Shown one piece after another: positions 52,967 to 62,326 of a stretch of DNA of 64,000 bases (its first letter is position 1; every line of letters starts with the position of its first letter). Under the pieces are notes generated by a model. It had not been told where the DNA came from, did no database searches, and saw nothing but the letters and a program-made list of their open reading frames with translations. The stretch is taken from assembly GCA_023269675.1 (NCBI GenBank), contig JAHFSX010000002.1, positions 62,001-126,000 of the forward strand. Direction: 5' to 3'. A program made the translations under genes and the position numbers. The DNA comes from Verrucomicrobiota bacterium. GTDB taxonomy: Bacteria > Verrucomicrobiota > Kiritimatiellia > RFP12 > UBA1067.

Positions 52967-55900
52967 TCAATATTTTGAAGGGGCGGAGGCCAACTCCCGG
53001 TTAAGCCTGTTGTACTCGTCTCGGGTTTGCCGCGGCGTCGCGTCGTCGATCAGACGGGCCGCGATAGACATGATATGGCGAGACTCAAGGAGCCTGCCTT
53101 GTCTGATCCAGAGACGGGTCAGCGACAATAAGAGGCGGGGATCCGTGGAGTTTAACGCGAGGGCGCACCGCAGGGGGCCGTATGCCTCGTCCAGCCTTTT
53201 CCCCTCGACAAGTATGTTTCCCAAGGTGTCCCAGGCCTGATAGAAATCAGGCGCGAGCCGGATGGCGAGACGGGCATGTTGTTCAGCTTCAGCGAGCTTG
53301 TTCTGCTGCCGGAAAAGTTCGGCCAAGTCATTCAGCGTGCCGGCGGCCGGGTATACCTTGAGGCTGTGGCGGAGAAAGCTCTCCGCTTCAATATACCGCT
53401 TTTGGCCAAGCAGGAGACTGCCCAAAATGGCGTTCGCCGTCGCGTGATCGGGCGTGTGTTTAACGATGCGCAGCGCGTCGGCCTCCAGACGGGCCGCATC
53501 GCCCAGCAACCTGTCGGCGCGCAGAAGTTCGTCGCTTGCGGCAATCAGCGTGGGGGTTTGCGACAGGGCACGTTCGAAACAGGCACGCGCCTCCGGCAAC
53601 TGTGGCGGGACTGTCCGCATCAAAAGGCAGCCTTGCGTCATGTCGACCAAGGTGCAGTCGTTGGTTCCGGTGACCGCGTGACTGGCTCGCATGGAGGGCA
53701 GGATGACGTCCCTGACCTCTTTCAGATCGCCGCGCGCCATCAAGACCTCTGCCAGAAGCGCCCAGGCCGAAAGGTTATTGGGCCGGGTTCCGATGATCGA
53801 CCGCAACCTTGTTTCCGCTTTAGCGGTCTGGCCGTCAAGCAGCATGGCGAGTGCTTGGGAAAGCATGGTGTCGGGTGCCGTGTCTCCCGCGCGGGCCGCC
53901 CGCGTGATTGCGGGGTCCGGGTTCAGCGGGAAGGATCGAAAGGCCCCTAACCATTTTTCCAAGAGGCGGAGCATAAAGGCCGGAGGCTGTGATCCCAACT
54001 TGTAGTTGAGCATGACAGCGGGCAAGATTATATCGGCATCTTGGTGCGACAACCGCCCGTACCGTGAGACCGTGGCGTCGAAGGTCACGATGAGATCAGG
54101 CTTTGCGGAGAGCTTCTCTATCTGGCTTGCGAAATCCTGTGCTTGTGCGGGATTCCCGTTCGTAAGGCGCAAGCCATGCCGATTCAGGACGGAACAGATG
54201 TTTTCCCCATCGAGTTGCAAAGCTTCGGTATAGGCGGATTCAGCGCCTTGGACGTCGCCCATATCCTCCAGAAGAACCCCGAGGTCATTGGCCACGCGAC
54301 TCGCGAGCACACGCACCCGCGTCTGGATCAGTCGCAACTCGGGGCGCATGGTCCGGTCTTCGGCGAGAAGGGGGGCAACCTGCCGCCAGCATTCGCGATT
54401 CCGAGCAAGCAGGTCTTTAACATCAAGTTTACGTTCGTCGTCCGTGCCGCCATAGACCAGTCCGTTAGGCACCGGCGTGAGCCCCGCGCGTTGCCAGAGC
54501 AAGGGGTTGCCGGCGACCGCGACCTGGCCACACCCCTTGGGGTTCTCATGCAGCCAGTGCTCGACGAATGTTTCCAGAGACGGGCTAGGGAGGGGCTCTT
54601 TCCCCGGAAGCGTTAGCCGGAATGGCAATCTTTTTTCGGTTCGTGCCGCCCCCGTGCCGCCGGTCTCCTGCGGGCAGGGAAGGAAGGTCAACGCGCTCCC
54701 CTTCAGGCGGTTGCGGATGAGCATATTCAGGTCCAGGGTGCCGTCTGTCATGAAGCACAGCGCCGGGCCAGCCTGCGCGAGCATGACATCGGCGATGCGA
54801 TCCGCAAAGGCGGCTTTCCGGCCGTCCGCGTCGTTTGCGTTGGTGTGAAGCGTGAGCATGGTCACGCCTCCCAAAAGAACGCACATGCCGAAACCCAGCA
54901 GGCGTAAACCAAGTGGCGCGGAGGCGAGTTCGTAATATTGATTGTAGACCGGCGCGGCTAAGACAAGCCCCCAATAGGTAAACAGAACACCGGAAGCAAG
55001 CGCGACCGACAGGCAAGGTATGATCGGCAGATGGCCGCCTTCACGCGCCATGCTCCAAGCGGTACCCTGAAGATTTACAAGGCAAGCCAACAAAAAGGCT
55101 GTGACCATGGTGTTTGCGGCCAGCCACTTCCACTGCTTGATTTCGTTTTGATGCGAGAAGAACCGCCGCAGGCTCACGAGTGCCAGCAGGAGCGGGGCGG
55201 TTGTCTGGAAAACCACAAGGAGCCAGCCTGTTTTCGGCAACCCCCGCATCAATGCGTCCGCATGGGATCTAGCAAGGCCGGCCATCAAACGGAAGAGGCT
55301 GTCCATGTTGGCGGCGGGCACCAAATCCGACAGCAGCACGAGGAGCGCCAGATTTGCCGCCAGCCCCGCAAGGCACACGGACAGCATGAGCAGGAGAAAG
55401 GACTCGGATATCTGGTCGTAGCGGATGCTGTCCAAGAGCACAAGGACCAGGACAAAGGGGGCCAGAGCGACGAAAACCACAGATTCGGCCAGGCCCAGAC
55501 CGAACAAAAACATGGCCACCACGCAAGCGCTTGTTTTTCCGGTGAAGTGGTAACAGGCAAGGATGTCCAGCGTAAATACCGTGAGGAGCAGAGTGAACGG
55601 CTGCGTATGCAGGGAGGCCGATGCAATCCAGAAGGGTGCGCAAAAAGCGAAGGAGAATGCCGCGACGACTCCGCCGAGCGAGGCCAAGACGTGCTCCATG
55701 ACGTCGCCGTCCGGCACCTCACGCTCTTTGTTGTCCAGAGTTTCCTCGCCAGCCGGAACCAGCCGCACCGCCGGGGCTTCGCGTATGCATTCGAAAATAA
55801 CCCGTTTCGTGACGCGGCAGAGCCACGCAGCCGTGAGGCTGCCGCAAACGGCTGAAAAAAGGTTAAGCCGGAGAACCGCGTCGAAAGCCGGTATGGCTGC

Positions 55901-56176
55901 CGCGGCACGGGAAAGCAGAAGCCAGAGTGGATGGGTTACCGGTACAGACGGCAGAAAACCGAGAACCTTGCCTGTCGCACCGGCGGAAGTGCCGGGATCA
56001 ACGCCGGGGGAAAGCGTCAAAATGTAAACGGCAAAGGTGATCAGGCCGATTCCAAACATGAGACAGCTCTCGAACCCTTCTCGTGCGCGGAAACGTGCGA
56101 TTGCGATTGTCGCGTCCTCGGGACGTGCCGCTACTTCGGACAACCTAAACCAGCGAAACAAGGGTCGGATTATCAT
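52967..56176 (-). CDS. DUF2723 membrane protein with TPR repeats, likely glycosyltransferase
   Basis: A 1069-residue protein. The N-terminal about 480 residues hold roughly ten or more membrane helices and the DUF2723 signature (YILTLSPGVDPGTSAGATGK, VPVTHPLWLLLSRAAAAIP), a GT-C-fold family proposed to act in protein O-glycosylation. The C-terminal about 550 residues are soluble TPR repeats (GDVQGAESAYTEALQLDGEN, ARACFERALSQTPTLIAASD, AEAEQHARLAIRLAPDFYQA). It lies 68 bp downstream of the PEP-CTERM gene on the same strand. A role in modifying exported or surface proteins is plausible (inference). Confidence 0.85.
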   Translation of the reverse strand: MIIRPLFRWFRLSEVAARPEDATIAIARFRAREGFESCLMFGIGLITFAVYILTLSPGVDPGTSAGATGKVLGFLPSVPVTHPLWLLLSRAAAAIPAFDAVLRLNLFSAVCGSLTAAWLCRVTKRVIFECIREAPAVRLVPAGEETLDNKEREVPDGDVMEHVLASLGGVVAAFSFAFCAPFWIASASLHTQPFTLLLTVFTLDILACYHFTGKTSACVVAMFLFGLGLAESVVFVALAPFVLVLVLLDSIRYDQISESFLLLMLSVCLAGLAANLALLVLLSDLVPAANMDSLFRLMAGLARSHADALMRGLPKTGWLLVVFQTTAPLLLALVSLRRFFSHQNEIKQWKWLAANTMVTAFLLACLVNLQGTAWSMAREGGHLPIIPCLSVALASGVLFTYWGLVLAAPVYNQYYELASAPLGLRLLGFGMCVLLGGVTMLTLHTNANDADGRKAAFADRIADVMLAQAGPALCFMTDGTLDLNMLIRNRLKGSALTFLPCPQETGGTGAARTEKRLPFRLTLPGKEPLPSPSLETFVEHWLHENPKGCGQVAVAGNPLLWQRAGLTPVPNGLVYGGTDDERKLDVKDLLARNRECWRQVAPLLAEDRTMRPELRLIQTRVRVLASRVANDLGVLLEDMGDVQGAESAYTEALQLDGENICSVLNRHGLRLTNGNPAQAQDFASQIEKLSAKPDLIVTFDATVSRYGRLSHQDADIILPAVMLNYKLGSQPPAFMLRLLEKWLGAFRSFPLNPDPAITRAARAGDTAPDTMLSQALAMLLDGQTAKAETRLRSIIGTRPNNLSAWALLAEVLMARGDLKEVRDVILPSMRASHAVTGTNDCTLVDMTQGCLLMRTVPPQLPEARACFERALSQTPTLIAASDELLRADRLLGDAARLEADALRIVKHTPDHATANAILGSLLLGQKRYIEAESFLRHSLKVYPAAGTLNDLAELFRQQNKLAEAEQHARLAIRLAPDFYQAWDTLGNILVEGKRLDEAYGPLRCALALNSTDPRLLLSLTRLWIRQGRLLESRHIMSIAARLIDDATPRQTRDEYNRLNRELASAPSKY

Positions 56177-56244
56177 GGTTCAAAAAGTGCGCGTTTCTTC
56201 TGGCAGTGCGCCCAGAAAGAGGATTTTGCGGCGAGTTCCGGATT

Positions 56245-56955
56245 TTAGCGCGCCGACCGTTTGAAACGGCGGCGAGTCAGGATCGCCGCGAAGCCCATCC
56301 CCAACAGAGCCAAGGACGTGGGTTCGGGAACATACTGGTACGTTACGGAAATGCTGGCATTGCCGGATGCCGTCAAACCGGAGAAGATCCCCGATTGTTT
56401 TGTGGTTGTATCCTCTGCCTGTAACGACACACTGCTGACAAAAGTACCGTTTCCCGTAAAATCGCTCAATCTCAAGGCGTCTGTGATTGTTGTTGTGCCG
56501 CCGGAACCCTCCGATGCAAAAACGCGCGTCACAGTCGCACCGGCATCCACGGTGATCGGCATATTGGGGACCGTGTAGGCGAAGTATTCACGCGCGTCGA
56601 TCGCATTGGCCGTTAAGGTAAATGCTGTCATACTCCTGAGCGCGGAAGAACTGACATCGCGCGATGAGGTTTGACTGTTAAAATACGAGAATTCACCTGC
56701 AATCTGCCCATCGATTGAAAGTATGACTTTACTTAATGTATAAGTTATTCCGGATGCCGCTCCTGCGGAAATTGCATTGTCAGAATTGAACTTGGATAGA
56801 GAAAGCGACATTATATCGCCATATGATATGATGCCTGCCGCACTGTCGGAATAAGTGACCGTATTATTGAAAGTATCCCAAACGGCAGTTTCTGTCGCGT
56901 GCGAAAATGATAGTGGAAGAACTGCCAGCAATAGAAAGCGGATTGTCTTTTTCAC
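56245..56955 (-). CDS. PEP-CTERM secreted protein
   Basis: A 236-residue exported protein with signal peptide MKKTIRFLLLAVLPLSFSHA. A beta-rich body follows (VWDTFNNTVTYSDSAAGIIS, FTLTANAIDAREYFAYTVPN), of choice-of-anchor type. A C-terminal sorting signal VPEPTSLALLGMGFAAILTR ends in RRRFKRSAR. The PEP-CTERM tail is cut and processed by an exosortase, which is not in this window. It is less GC-rich than its neighbours and is transcribed ahead of the DUF2723 gene. Confidence 0.93.
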   Translation of the reverse strand: MKKTIRFLLLAVLPLSFSHATETAVWDTFNNTVTYSDSAAGIISYGDIMSLSLSKFNSDNAISAGAASGITYTLSKVILSIDGQIAGEFSYFNSQTSSRDVSSSALRSMTAFTLTANAIDAREYFAYTVPNMPITVDAGATVTRVFASEGSGGTTTITDALRLSDFTGNGTFVSSVSLQAEDTTTKQSGIFSGLTASGNASISVTYQYVPEPTSLALLGMGFAAILTRRRFKRSAR

Positions 56956-57313
56956 GTGTGCATTATCCTTTTTTCGACTGTTGTGCTGCCTTTCGGTTTG
57001 CCGAGCTTCCTAAGAACACCCCAATTTTGCGGGTATCAAAGAATGGTTCAAAAAAAAGACATCATGTCAATAGGACGAAAGTCGTATAGGTTAGTTTATT
57101 CATTTCCAGATGGCAAGTACTAAGATGGGGTAAAAGTTTCTTATTAAATTTAAGGGTTGGCATTTTATACAATTATTGCAAAGATCTAGTAATGATGTGT
57201 CAGGGGCACCGGACAGGCGGAAGTTGGCCGGGTTGGTGTGGCGCGCCCCAGCGGGCGCGCCGATTTTTGGGGGCAAGAAAGAGGGCGGCGACGGAGGGCC
57301 ACCCCTACCCGGT
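56956..57313. other. AT-rich upstream region of PEP-CTERM gene
   Basis: The PEP-CTERM promoter must lie here on the minus strand. The stretch at about 57040-57180 is strikingly AT-rich for this window. A short inverted repeat GGCGCGCC...GGGCGCGCC is near 57240-57260. No gene was recognised. Confidence 0.45.
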
Positions 57314-57547
57314 TCATTCCTGCACGGACTTGTCGAACTGGTCGCCGACCTTGGCGAGCAGGTGCTTGGCGATGCTGACGGCTTCCAGCGTTTCGGTCCG
57401 GTTCGGGTTGCCCCGGTGGGCGATGGAAAGCGGGGTCTCGAACTGCCGCATGAGGGCTTGCCAGGTCTGGTGGAATTCGGCCTGTGTGCCGAGCGTGTCG
57501 CGCTGGCGCGAAGGAGGAGTTAGGAGTGAGGAATTAGGAGTTTTCAT
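57314..57547 (-). CDS. Small protein of unknown function (paralog of remnant at 50718)
   Basis: A 77-residue soluble protein. The conserved C-terminal part ETPLSIAHRGNPNRTETLEA and VSIAKHLLAKVGDQFDKSVQE looks like a helical hairpin. The first 17 residues (MKTPNSSLLTPPSRQRD) come from a low-complexity DNA run (GGAGTTAGGAGTGAGGAATTAGGAG on the plus strand in two parts) and may not be original. ATG 57547 is used; 57568 is an alternative. The next gene upstream on the same strand ends about 50 bp away, so the two may be co-transcribed. The function is unknown. Confidence 0.55.
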   Translation of the reverse strand: MKTPNSSLLTPPSRQRDTLGTQAEFHQTWQALMRQFETPLSIAHRGNPNRTETLEAVSIAKHLLAKVGDQFDKSVQE

Positions 57548-57597
57548 TGCCGTGGCCTTTCTGCCCACGTACCTGGCCCACGGGCGGGCGCTGGGTG

Positions 57598-57891
57598 TCA
57601 GAGGTGGTCGGCGCGGGGGCTGCGGGCCTCCCAGTCGTTGAAGTCGGCCGGATCTGGCGGGCGGTCAACGGGGATGGGCGGGCAGTTGCGGCAGAAGCGG
57701 GCGAGGTAGGCCATCTCGGCTTCGGTCGCGGGTTCTCCGCCGTTGGCGAGGGCGTACTTGCGGCCGTCGGGGATACTGGCGGCCTCGGCGTCGCGCCAGG
57801 CGGTGAGGGCCAGAAGGGTCTGGATCTCGTAGGGCGTGCGGCGGGTCTGTGCGGCGAGGGCGCGGAGGGTGGTTTCGGCGTAGCTGTTCAT
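57598..57891 (-). CDS. Small protein of unknown function, 97 residues
   Basis: A soluble, helix-rich protein: MNSYAETTLRALAAQTRRTP, YEIQTLLALTAWRDAEAAS, EPATEAEMAYLARFCRNC and a proline-rich end (PPIPVDRPPDPADF). AAGGAA lies 8 bp upstream of the ATG. It precedes the small gene at 57314 on the same strand. No known domain is recognised. TTAGTGCATTAGT-type repeats abut its start region. Confidence 0.55.
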   Translation of the reverse strand: MNSYAETTLRALAAQTRRTPYEIQTLLALTAWRDAEAASIPDGRKYALANGGEPATEAEMAYLARFCRNCPPIPVDRPPDPADFNDWEARSPRADHL

Positions 57892-57897
57892 GGGAAG

Positions 57898-58020
57898 TTC
57901 CTTAGTTCGTTAGTGCATTAGTTCATTAGTGAATCGGGATTGGGCTCTCACAGAGGCACAGAGGGCACAGAGGAGAGGTATTTGACAGGATGGACAGGAT
58001 TGACGGGATGGGGCGGCGAC
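57898..58020. repeat. Short-word repeat cluster before the LRR gene
   Basis: Three low-complexity runs are stacked: TTAGTTCGTTAGTGCATTAG (57901 on), CACAGAGGCACAGAGGGCAC (about 57950), and GGATGGACAGGATTGACGGG (about 57988). The first word also occurs at 50883-50915. The last run provides the start codon and first residues of the LRR gene. Confidence 0.7.
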
Positions 58021-60335
58021 GATGGACCCGGGGGGTGACCCACGTGACCATCGGCAACGGCGTCGCTTACCTGCCCAAAGAAGCGTCGTGGGAAGTGGAT
58101 TTCCCCAACCTGACGAGCCTCACGCTCGGGAGCCAGATTAAGGATGTAATGTATCTCTCCTCGTTACACACTCTGACGTCCCTGACCGTGTCTGCGCTCA
58201 ACAACACATACAGCAGCCTGAGCGGGGTGCTGTTTGACAAGAACCGGCAGAGCCTGATTATGTACCCGCCAGCCAAGGCAGGAAACTATACAATACCAAG
58301 CGGTGTCACCCGCATCGAGGGCGATGCGTTTATCGACTGCTCCGGCCTGACCGGTATCACCATCCCCGGCAGCGTCACCTACATCGGAGAATCGGCCTTT
58401 TATGGTTGCACGGGGCTGGGCAATGTCACCTTCCACCCCTCCAGCGACACGGAACTCCGGCCAGGCGCGTTCGCCTGCTGCACCAGCCTGACCAACGTTG
58501 TGCTTGGCAGCGGCGTCACCCGCATCGGGCAAGAGGCCTTCCGTTACTGCCCCGGCCTCACCCGCATAACCCTCCCGGCCAGCGTGTACTCCCTCGGCGA
58601 CGAGGCCTTTTTCGACTGCCCAGGCCTGACTGATGTCGTGTTCGAAGGTAACCCGCCCGCTTATGGACATAACCCCTTCCATGGTTCCAGTAACGTGACC
58701 ATCTATTACCAGCAGAGCTCCACTGGCTGGGGTACAACCTTTGCCGACCGACCCGCCGTTATGCAGGTACGCTTCACTTACGCGGTCAATTCCGACAATA
58801 CGGCCACCCTCACCGGCTACAGCGGCGCGGGCGGCTCTTTAGCACTCCCGAGCTCCCTCGAGAACCATCCTGTCACCGGCATCGGGTTCGGCGCGTTTTT
58901 CGGCTGCACCAACCTGACCGCGGTCACCATCCCAGACGGCGTCACCCGTATCGGGGACGGCGCGTTCTGGAAATGCTCCGGCCTGACGACCGTCACCGTC
59001 CCCGCCAGCGTCACCGATGTCGGGTGGCGCGCGTTCTCGGAATGCGGCAGCCTGTCCAGCGTCTTATTCTTAGGCAATGCGCCAAGCGAAGGTTCGGATG
59101 TGTTCTACCTCGCCGACTCGGTGACCGTCTATCACCTTCAAGACTCCTCCGACTGGGAAACAGCGTTTGGCGGCACCCCGGCCGTCCGACTGCCCTTTAC
59201 CTATTCGACCAACCCCGATAGGACCGTCTCCATCGTCGGCTACACAGGCAGCGGCGGTGCCGTGATCATCCCCTCTACTCTGGAGGGTAAGCCCGTCACC
59301 GCGATCCGGGAGTGGGCCTTCGCCAAATGTACCGAACTGACGAGCGTCACGATCCCCGCCAGCGTCACCCGTATCGAGCATGACGCTTTCCGTTACTGCT
59401 CCGGCCTGACAAGCATCACGATCCCCGACGGAGTCACCGACATCGAAGCTTGTGTCTTTTTCAGTTGTTATGGTCTAACCTCCATCGACCTTCCCGGAGA
59501 CCTCTTCAGTATCGGAATCGAGGCCTTCGGTAAATGCGACCACCTGACCAGCGTCACGCTCCCCGACAGTGTCACCTTCATCGGGGATCGGGCGTTCTAC
59601 GATTGTGCCGGTCTGAACGAAATCACCCTCCCCAACAGCGTCGCCCGAATCGGCTACGACGTGTTTGGCGGGTGCTCGTCGCTGAGGAGCGTGACGCTTC
59701 TGAGTGACCTGTCTGCCTTTTCTGCTGAAATGGTATTTGGTGGAGGCACCTGCAAAAACCTGACCTCTGTGATCATCGGCGACAGCGTCACCCACATCGG
59801 AGACAATGCTTTCGCTAAATGCGACAGCCTCTCCAGCGTCACGATCGGCAGCCGTATCAGCGAAATCGGATCCTTTGCGTTCGCCAGTTGCTCTGGCCTG
59901 ACCTCTGTCACTATCCCCGACAGAGTCACCTTCATCGGGTACTGCGCCTTCGTTGACTGCAAGAGCCTGACGAATGCCCTTTTTTCTGGCGACGCGCCCT
60001 TCACCGACGGTGATGTGTTTGCATGTACGCCCGCCCTCATCTCCTTCTTCCCCGGCACAACCGGCTGGGGTTCGACCTTCGGCGGACGCCCGACATTTTG
60101 CTGGATCCCGCAAATCCTGAGCGATACCCGTTTCGGCGTCCGGGCCAGCACTTTTGGCTTCAACATCGCTTGGGCCAGCGGGCGGACGATCGCCGTGGAA
60201 GCCTGCACCAACCTTTCCTCCGGCGTCTGGACCCCGCTGCTCACCGCCACGCTCGGAAACTCCGGCTCCCTTTCCTTCAGCGATCCAGCCTCAGCCAGTC
60301 TCCCCGCCCGCTTCTACCGCCTCGCCACGCCCTAA
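57990..60335 (+). CDS. BspA-type leucine-rich-repeat protein without signal peptide
   Basis: A 781-residue protein of LRR_5/BspA repeats, about 23 residues each, for example TIPSGVTRIEGDAFIDCSGL, TIPDGVTRIGDGAFWKCSGL, TIPASVTRIEHDAFRYCSGL and TLPDSVTFIGDRAFYDCAGL. Repeat blocks are separated by spacer segments (FTYAVNSDNTATLTGYSGAG, FTYSTNPDRTVSIVGYTGSG). The C-terminal stretch VEACTNLSSGVWTPLLTATL and ARFYRLATP is the terminal module seen in other secreted proteins here. The ATG lies in a repeat element, and no signal peptide precedes the repeats, so the natural 5' end may be missing. Confidence 0.85.
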   Translation: MDRIDGMGRRRWTRGVTHVTIGNGVAYLPKEASWEVDFPNLTSLTLGSQIKDVMYLSSLHTLTSLTVSALNNTYSSLSGVLFDKNRQSLIMYPPAKAGNYTIPSGVTRIEGDAFIDCSGLTGITIPGSVTYIGESAFYGCTGLGNVTFHPSSDTELRPGAFACCTSLTNVVLGSGVTRIGQEAFRYCPGLTRITLPASVYSLGDEAFFDCPGLTDVVFEGNPPAYGHNPFHGSSNVTIYYQQSSTGWGTTFADRPAVMQVRFTYAVNSDNTATLTGYSGAGGSLALPSSLENHPVTGIGFGAFFGCTNLTAVTIPDGVTRIGDGAFWKCSGLTTVTVPASVTDVGWRAFSECGSLSSVLFLGNAPSEGSDVFYLADSVTVYHLQDSSDWETAFGGTPAVRLPFTYSTNPDRTVSIVGYTGSGGAVIIPSTLEGKPVTAIREWAFAKCTELTSVTIPASVTRIEHDAFRYCSGLTSITIPDGVTDIEACVFFSCYGLTSIDLPGDLFSIGIEAFGKCDHLTSVTLPDSVTFIGDRAFYDCAGLNEITLPNSVARIGYDVFGGCSSLRSVTLLSDLSAFSAEMVFGGGTCKNLTSVIIGDSVTHIGDNAFAKCDSLSSVTIGSRISEIGSFAFASCSGLTSVTIPDRVTFIGYCAFVDCKSLTNALFSGDAPFTDGDVFACTPALISFFPGTTGWGSTFGGRPTFCWIPQILSDTRFGVRASTFGFNIAWASGRTIAVEACTNLSSGVWTPLLTATLGNSGSLSFSDPASASLPARFYRLATP

Positions 60336-60850
60336 TGCGGGCTTTGCCCGCAACCCTCTCCCATATTTGCGTAAAATTGTGTGCGCTATTTTTTTGTGAA
60401 TTTCTAAAAACTGTGTCTTCCGCCAGAGGCCACCGCCCCCTACCCCCCGGACTTTGGGCCTCCCCCCCCCTTCCCCCGCAGTTCCCCCCACGCGTGCGGC
60501 AACGCCGTGGTGTTGAGCCGCCGCCCCGAGTCCCCCAGCGGCGGCCGGATCCGTGATGTTTAAGGCGGTGCCGCGCAATCCCGCTGCTGATCTTCAAGCG
60601 GGTGGCATCCGCCGTTCCCGCTGTTGCCGGCGGCGCGGAGTGACCCGCCCCGAGTCCCTCAAGCGGGCCGTGTCCGCCGGTCTTGCGCGGCAGGCGTGCG
60701 CCGGGGTGCCCGCTGGTGCGATTCCAAGCGGGCGGCGCAAAGCCGCCGGTCGGGGATGCGGCCTAGACTTTTGCGATGAGGGCTGTTACCTTTCTCACAA
60801 CGTGGGCTTAAGGCCGTTTAGGTTTCTGTCCCGAGTTCTACGAGTGGACG
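60336..60850. repeat. Intergenic cluster of GC-rich hairpin repeats
   Basis: At least three related units lie in a row: AAGCGGGTGGCATCCGCCG (about 60597), AAGCGGGCCGTGTCCGCCGG (about 60660) and AAGCGGGCGGCGCAAAGCCG (about 60733). Each can fold as a hairpin. A C-rich element at about 60440-60480 resembles that at 43833. No gene was recognised. Confidence 0.65.
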
Positions 60851-61219
60851 ATGATACTCCGTTCGAGTAGTTGGAATAAAATTATGTGGATGCTCCTTGC
60901 ACTGCTACCATTTGCGTCGATTGTGCTCCTTGCTTTTTGCGCCCTTGTCCGCAGGCTACACAAATATCACTTGTCTGATTGGCAAGACCTTGGGTGTCCT
61001 TTTGCGGAGATGCTGGCTCCGTCATCAGCGCCGACTATTCGGGAGATGGCGGAATCGAAGGCTACAGCAAAGTACCTTCAGTGGAAATGGTTCTTCACGA
61101 CCCCAAAATTCGTCCGAAACGATACAGCCGCTAGGCGATGGCTCTGGTTGTTCCGAGCGACCTTTGGAATATGGTTTCTTGGCCTTCTCGGTTGGGTTGT
61201 GCTGATGTTATCAAAATGA
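60851..61219 (+). CDS. Small membrane protein, possibly UspB-like
   Basis: A 122-residue protein with an N-terminal helix (MWMLLALLPFASIVLLAFCALV) given here in part by its core LLALLPFASIVLLAFC and a C-terminal helix (WFLGLLGWVVLMLS), with a soluble loop between. The topology and aromatic-rich loop (KYLQWKWFFTTPKF) resemble UspB-type proteins, but this is only a weak likeness. ATG 60884 is an alternative start just before the first helix. Less GC-rich than its neighbours. Confidence 0.5.
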   Translation: MILRSSSWNKIMWMLLALLPFASIVLLAFCALVRRLHKYHLSDWQDLGCPFAEMLAPSSAPTIREMAESKATAKYLQWKWFFTTPKFVRNDTAARRWLWLFRATFGIWFLGLLGWVVLMLSK

Positions 61220-61303
61220 AATTGGACTCGAACCAGTTGCTCCGCCGTATCAATAGGGTTGCGCCCCCATTCGTCCGGTGAGCATGACGTTAGGGTAATC
61301 AAA

Positions 61304-61786
61304 ATGAGAAGGATACTGTATTCAATAACGCTATTATCAGTTTGTTTCCTCTTTCTTGGCGGCTGCAAAAAACAATCACTTGATTTGACCTCGCTTGCAT
61401 CTCAGATCAAGTCAATCACGGTGTACGATCTTGAAGGTCATTCGGGGGCCGAATACTCCGAACAAGATTTGAAGAATGCGTTTCAAGCGTCCTTTGATCC
61501 ACAGCTTTTTCAAGAGCTTGCGCCTGACGCTAAGTTTAAAGACGAATGGGTTATGTGGATGGGAAGTCGTCTTGCTGTTGCGAGCATGAATGATGGAACC
61601 GAGAAACAACTTGCCCTGAGTTACTACGGCGGATTCTTTAAAATTCTCGGAGAAGATGGTTTCTTCTATTTCGATGGCGAAGCCCGAAGGAAATGGGAGG
61701 AGGCGTTTTCCAAAAGCATCGTACAAGACGATTTCATCCCAAAGAGAATCGTAAGAAACAAACGTCAGGAAGAAGGAAGACCCTAG
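61304..61786 (+). CDS. Small lipoprotein of unknown function
   Basis: A 160-residue protein with lipoprotein signal MRRILYSITLLSVCFLFLGG and lipobox LGGC. A soluble alpha/beta domain follows (IKSITVYDLEGHSGAEYSEQ, DEWVMWMGSRLAVASMNDG, LALSYYGGFFKILGEDGFFY) and a charged tail. It follows the membrane protein by 84 bp on the same strand and shares its lower GC content, so the two may be one acquired unit. No family is recognised. ATG 61304 is set by the signal peptide. Confidence 0.68.
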   Translation: MRRILYSITLLSVCFLFLGGCKKQSLDLTSLASQIKSITVYDLEGHSGAEYSEQDLKNAFQASFDPQLFQELAPDAKFKDEWVMWMGSRLAVASMNDGTEKQLALSYYGGFFKILGEDGFFYFDGEARRKWEEAFSKSIVQDDFIPKRIVRNKRQEEGRP

Positions 61787-62198
61787 CGGCGGCACAGAGT
61801 ACTGAGGCGAATCTGGCTTCTTGTGTGATTCATGAGAGCGTAGCAACTCCTGATGAACGGTGAAGTTGCTACACCTGCCACGCCCCGCAGGGTCGACGCG
61901 CAGCGGAACCCCGCGTGAGGGGACGCGGGCGAGTCGATAGAGCCGCCCAATCCGGCGGCGTCATTCCCTCACCGAGTGTGCGGCCTCCGGCCCCGGAGCG
62001 TCCGCTTGGCGTGCCTGGAGCCCTTAACGGCTTCTTTTTTCTCGCTGGTGGATGGGTGGCGGGGTTGCCATGACGGGCAACAGCCGGATTTCATGTCCCG
62101 CTTCCGGGGATAGCGTTTCGGCGTTTCGGCAATCTGAACGCCGAAACACGCACCTTACCACACTTGAACAGGAAACCGCGCAATCAAGCCTGAAAAGC
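61787..62198. other. Intergenic region, no gene recognised
   Basis: GC-rich stretch between the lipoprotein gene and the tRNA terminator. Short frames cross it but none is credible. Confidence 0.4.
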
Positions 62199-62236
62199 AA
62201 AAAGCCCCGAAAACATTGGAGTTTTCAAGGCTTTTT
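62199..62236 (-). terminator. Intrinsic terminator of the tRNA-Val gene
   Basis: On the minus strand, AAAAGCC and GAAAAC pair with GTTTTC and GGCTTTT around a short loop, followed by a T-rich tract. It lies 14 bp past the tRNA 3' end. The stem is AT-flanked on both sides and may work in both directions. Confidence 0.85.
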
Positions 62237-62249
62237 CGTATTTAAAAAC

Positions 62250-62326
62250 TGGTGGGAGATAGAGGACTCGAACCTCCGACCCCTTGCATGTCAAGCAAGT
62301 GCTCTAACCAACTGAGCTAATCCCCC
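62250..62326 (-). tRNA. tRNA-Val (anticodon GAC)
   Basis: A 77-nt cloverleaf on the minus strand. The acceptor stem GGGGGAT pairs with ATCTCCC (one G-U), followed by discriminator A and an encoded CCA. The D-arm contains TAGCTCAGTTGGTTAGAGC. The anticodon loop TTGACAT gives GAC, flanked by CTTGC/GCAAG. The T-arm is GGAGG-TTCGAGT-CCTC. Val with anticodon GAC follows from the loop position. Confidence 0.95.

Noticed and set aside
57898..58020. CRISPR array
   Set aside because: Repeat words are short, irregular and contiguous, with no spacers of equal length and no cas genes.
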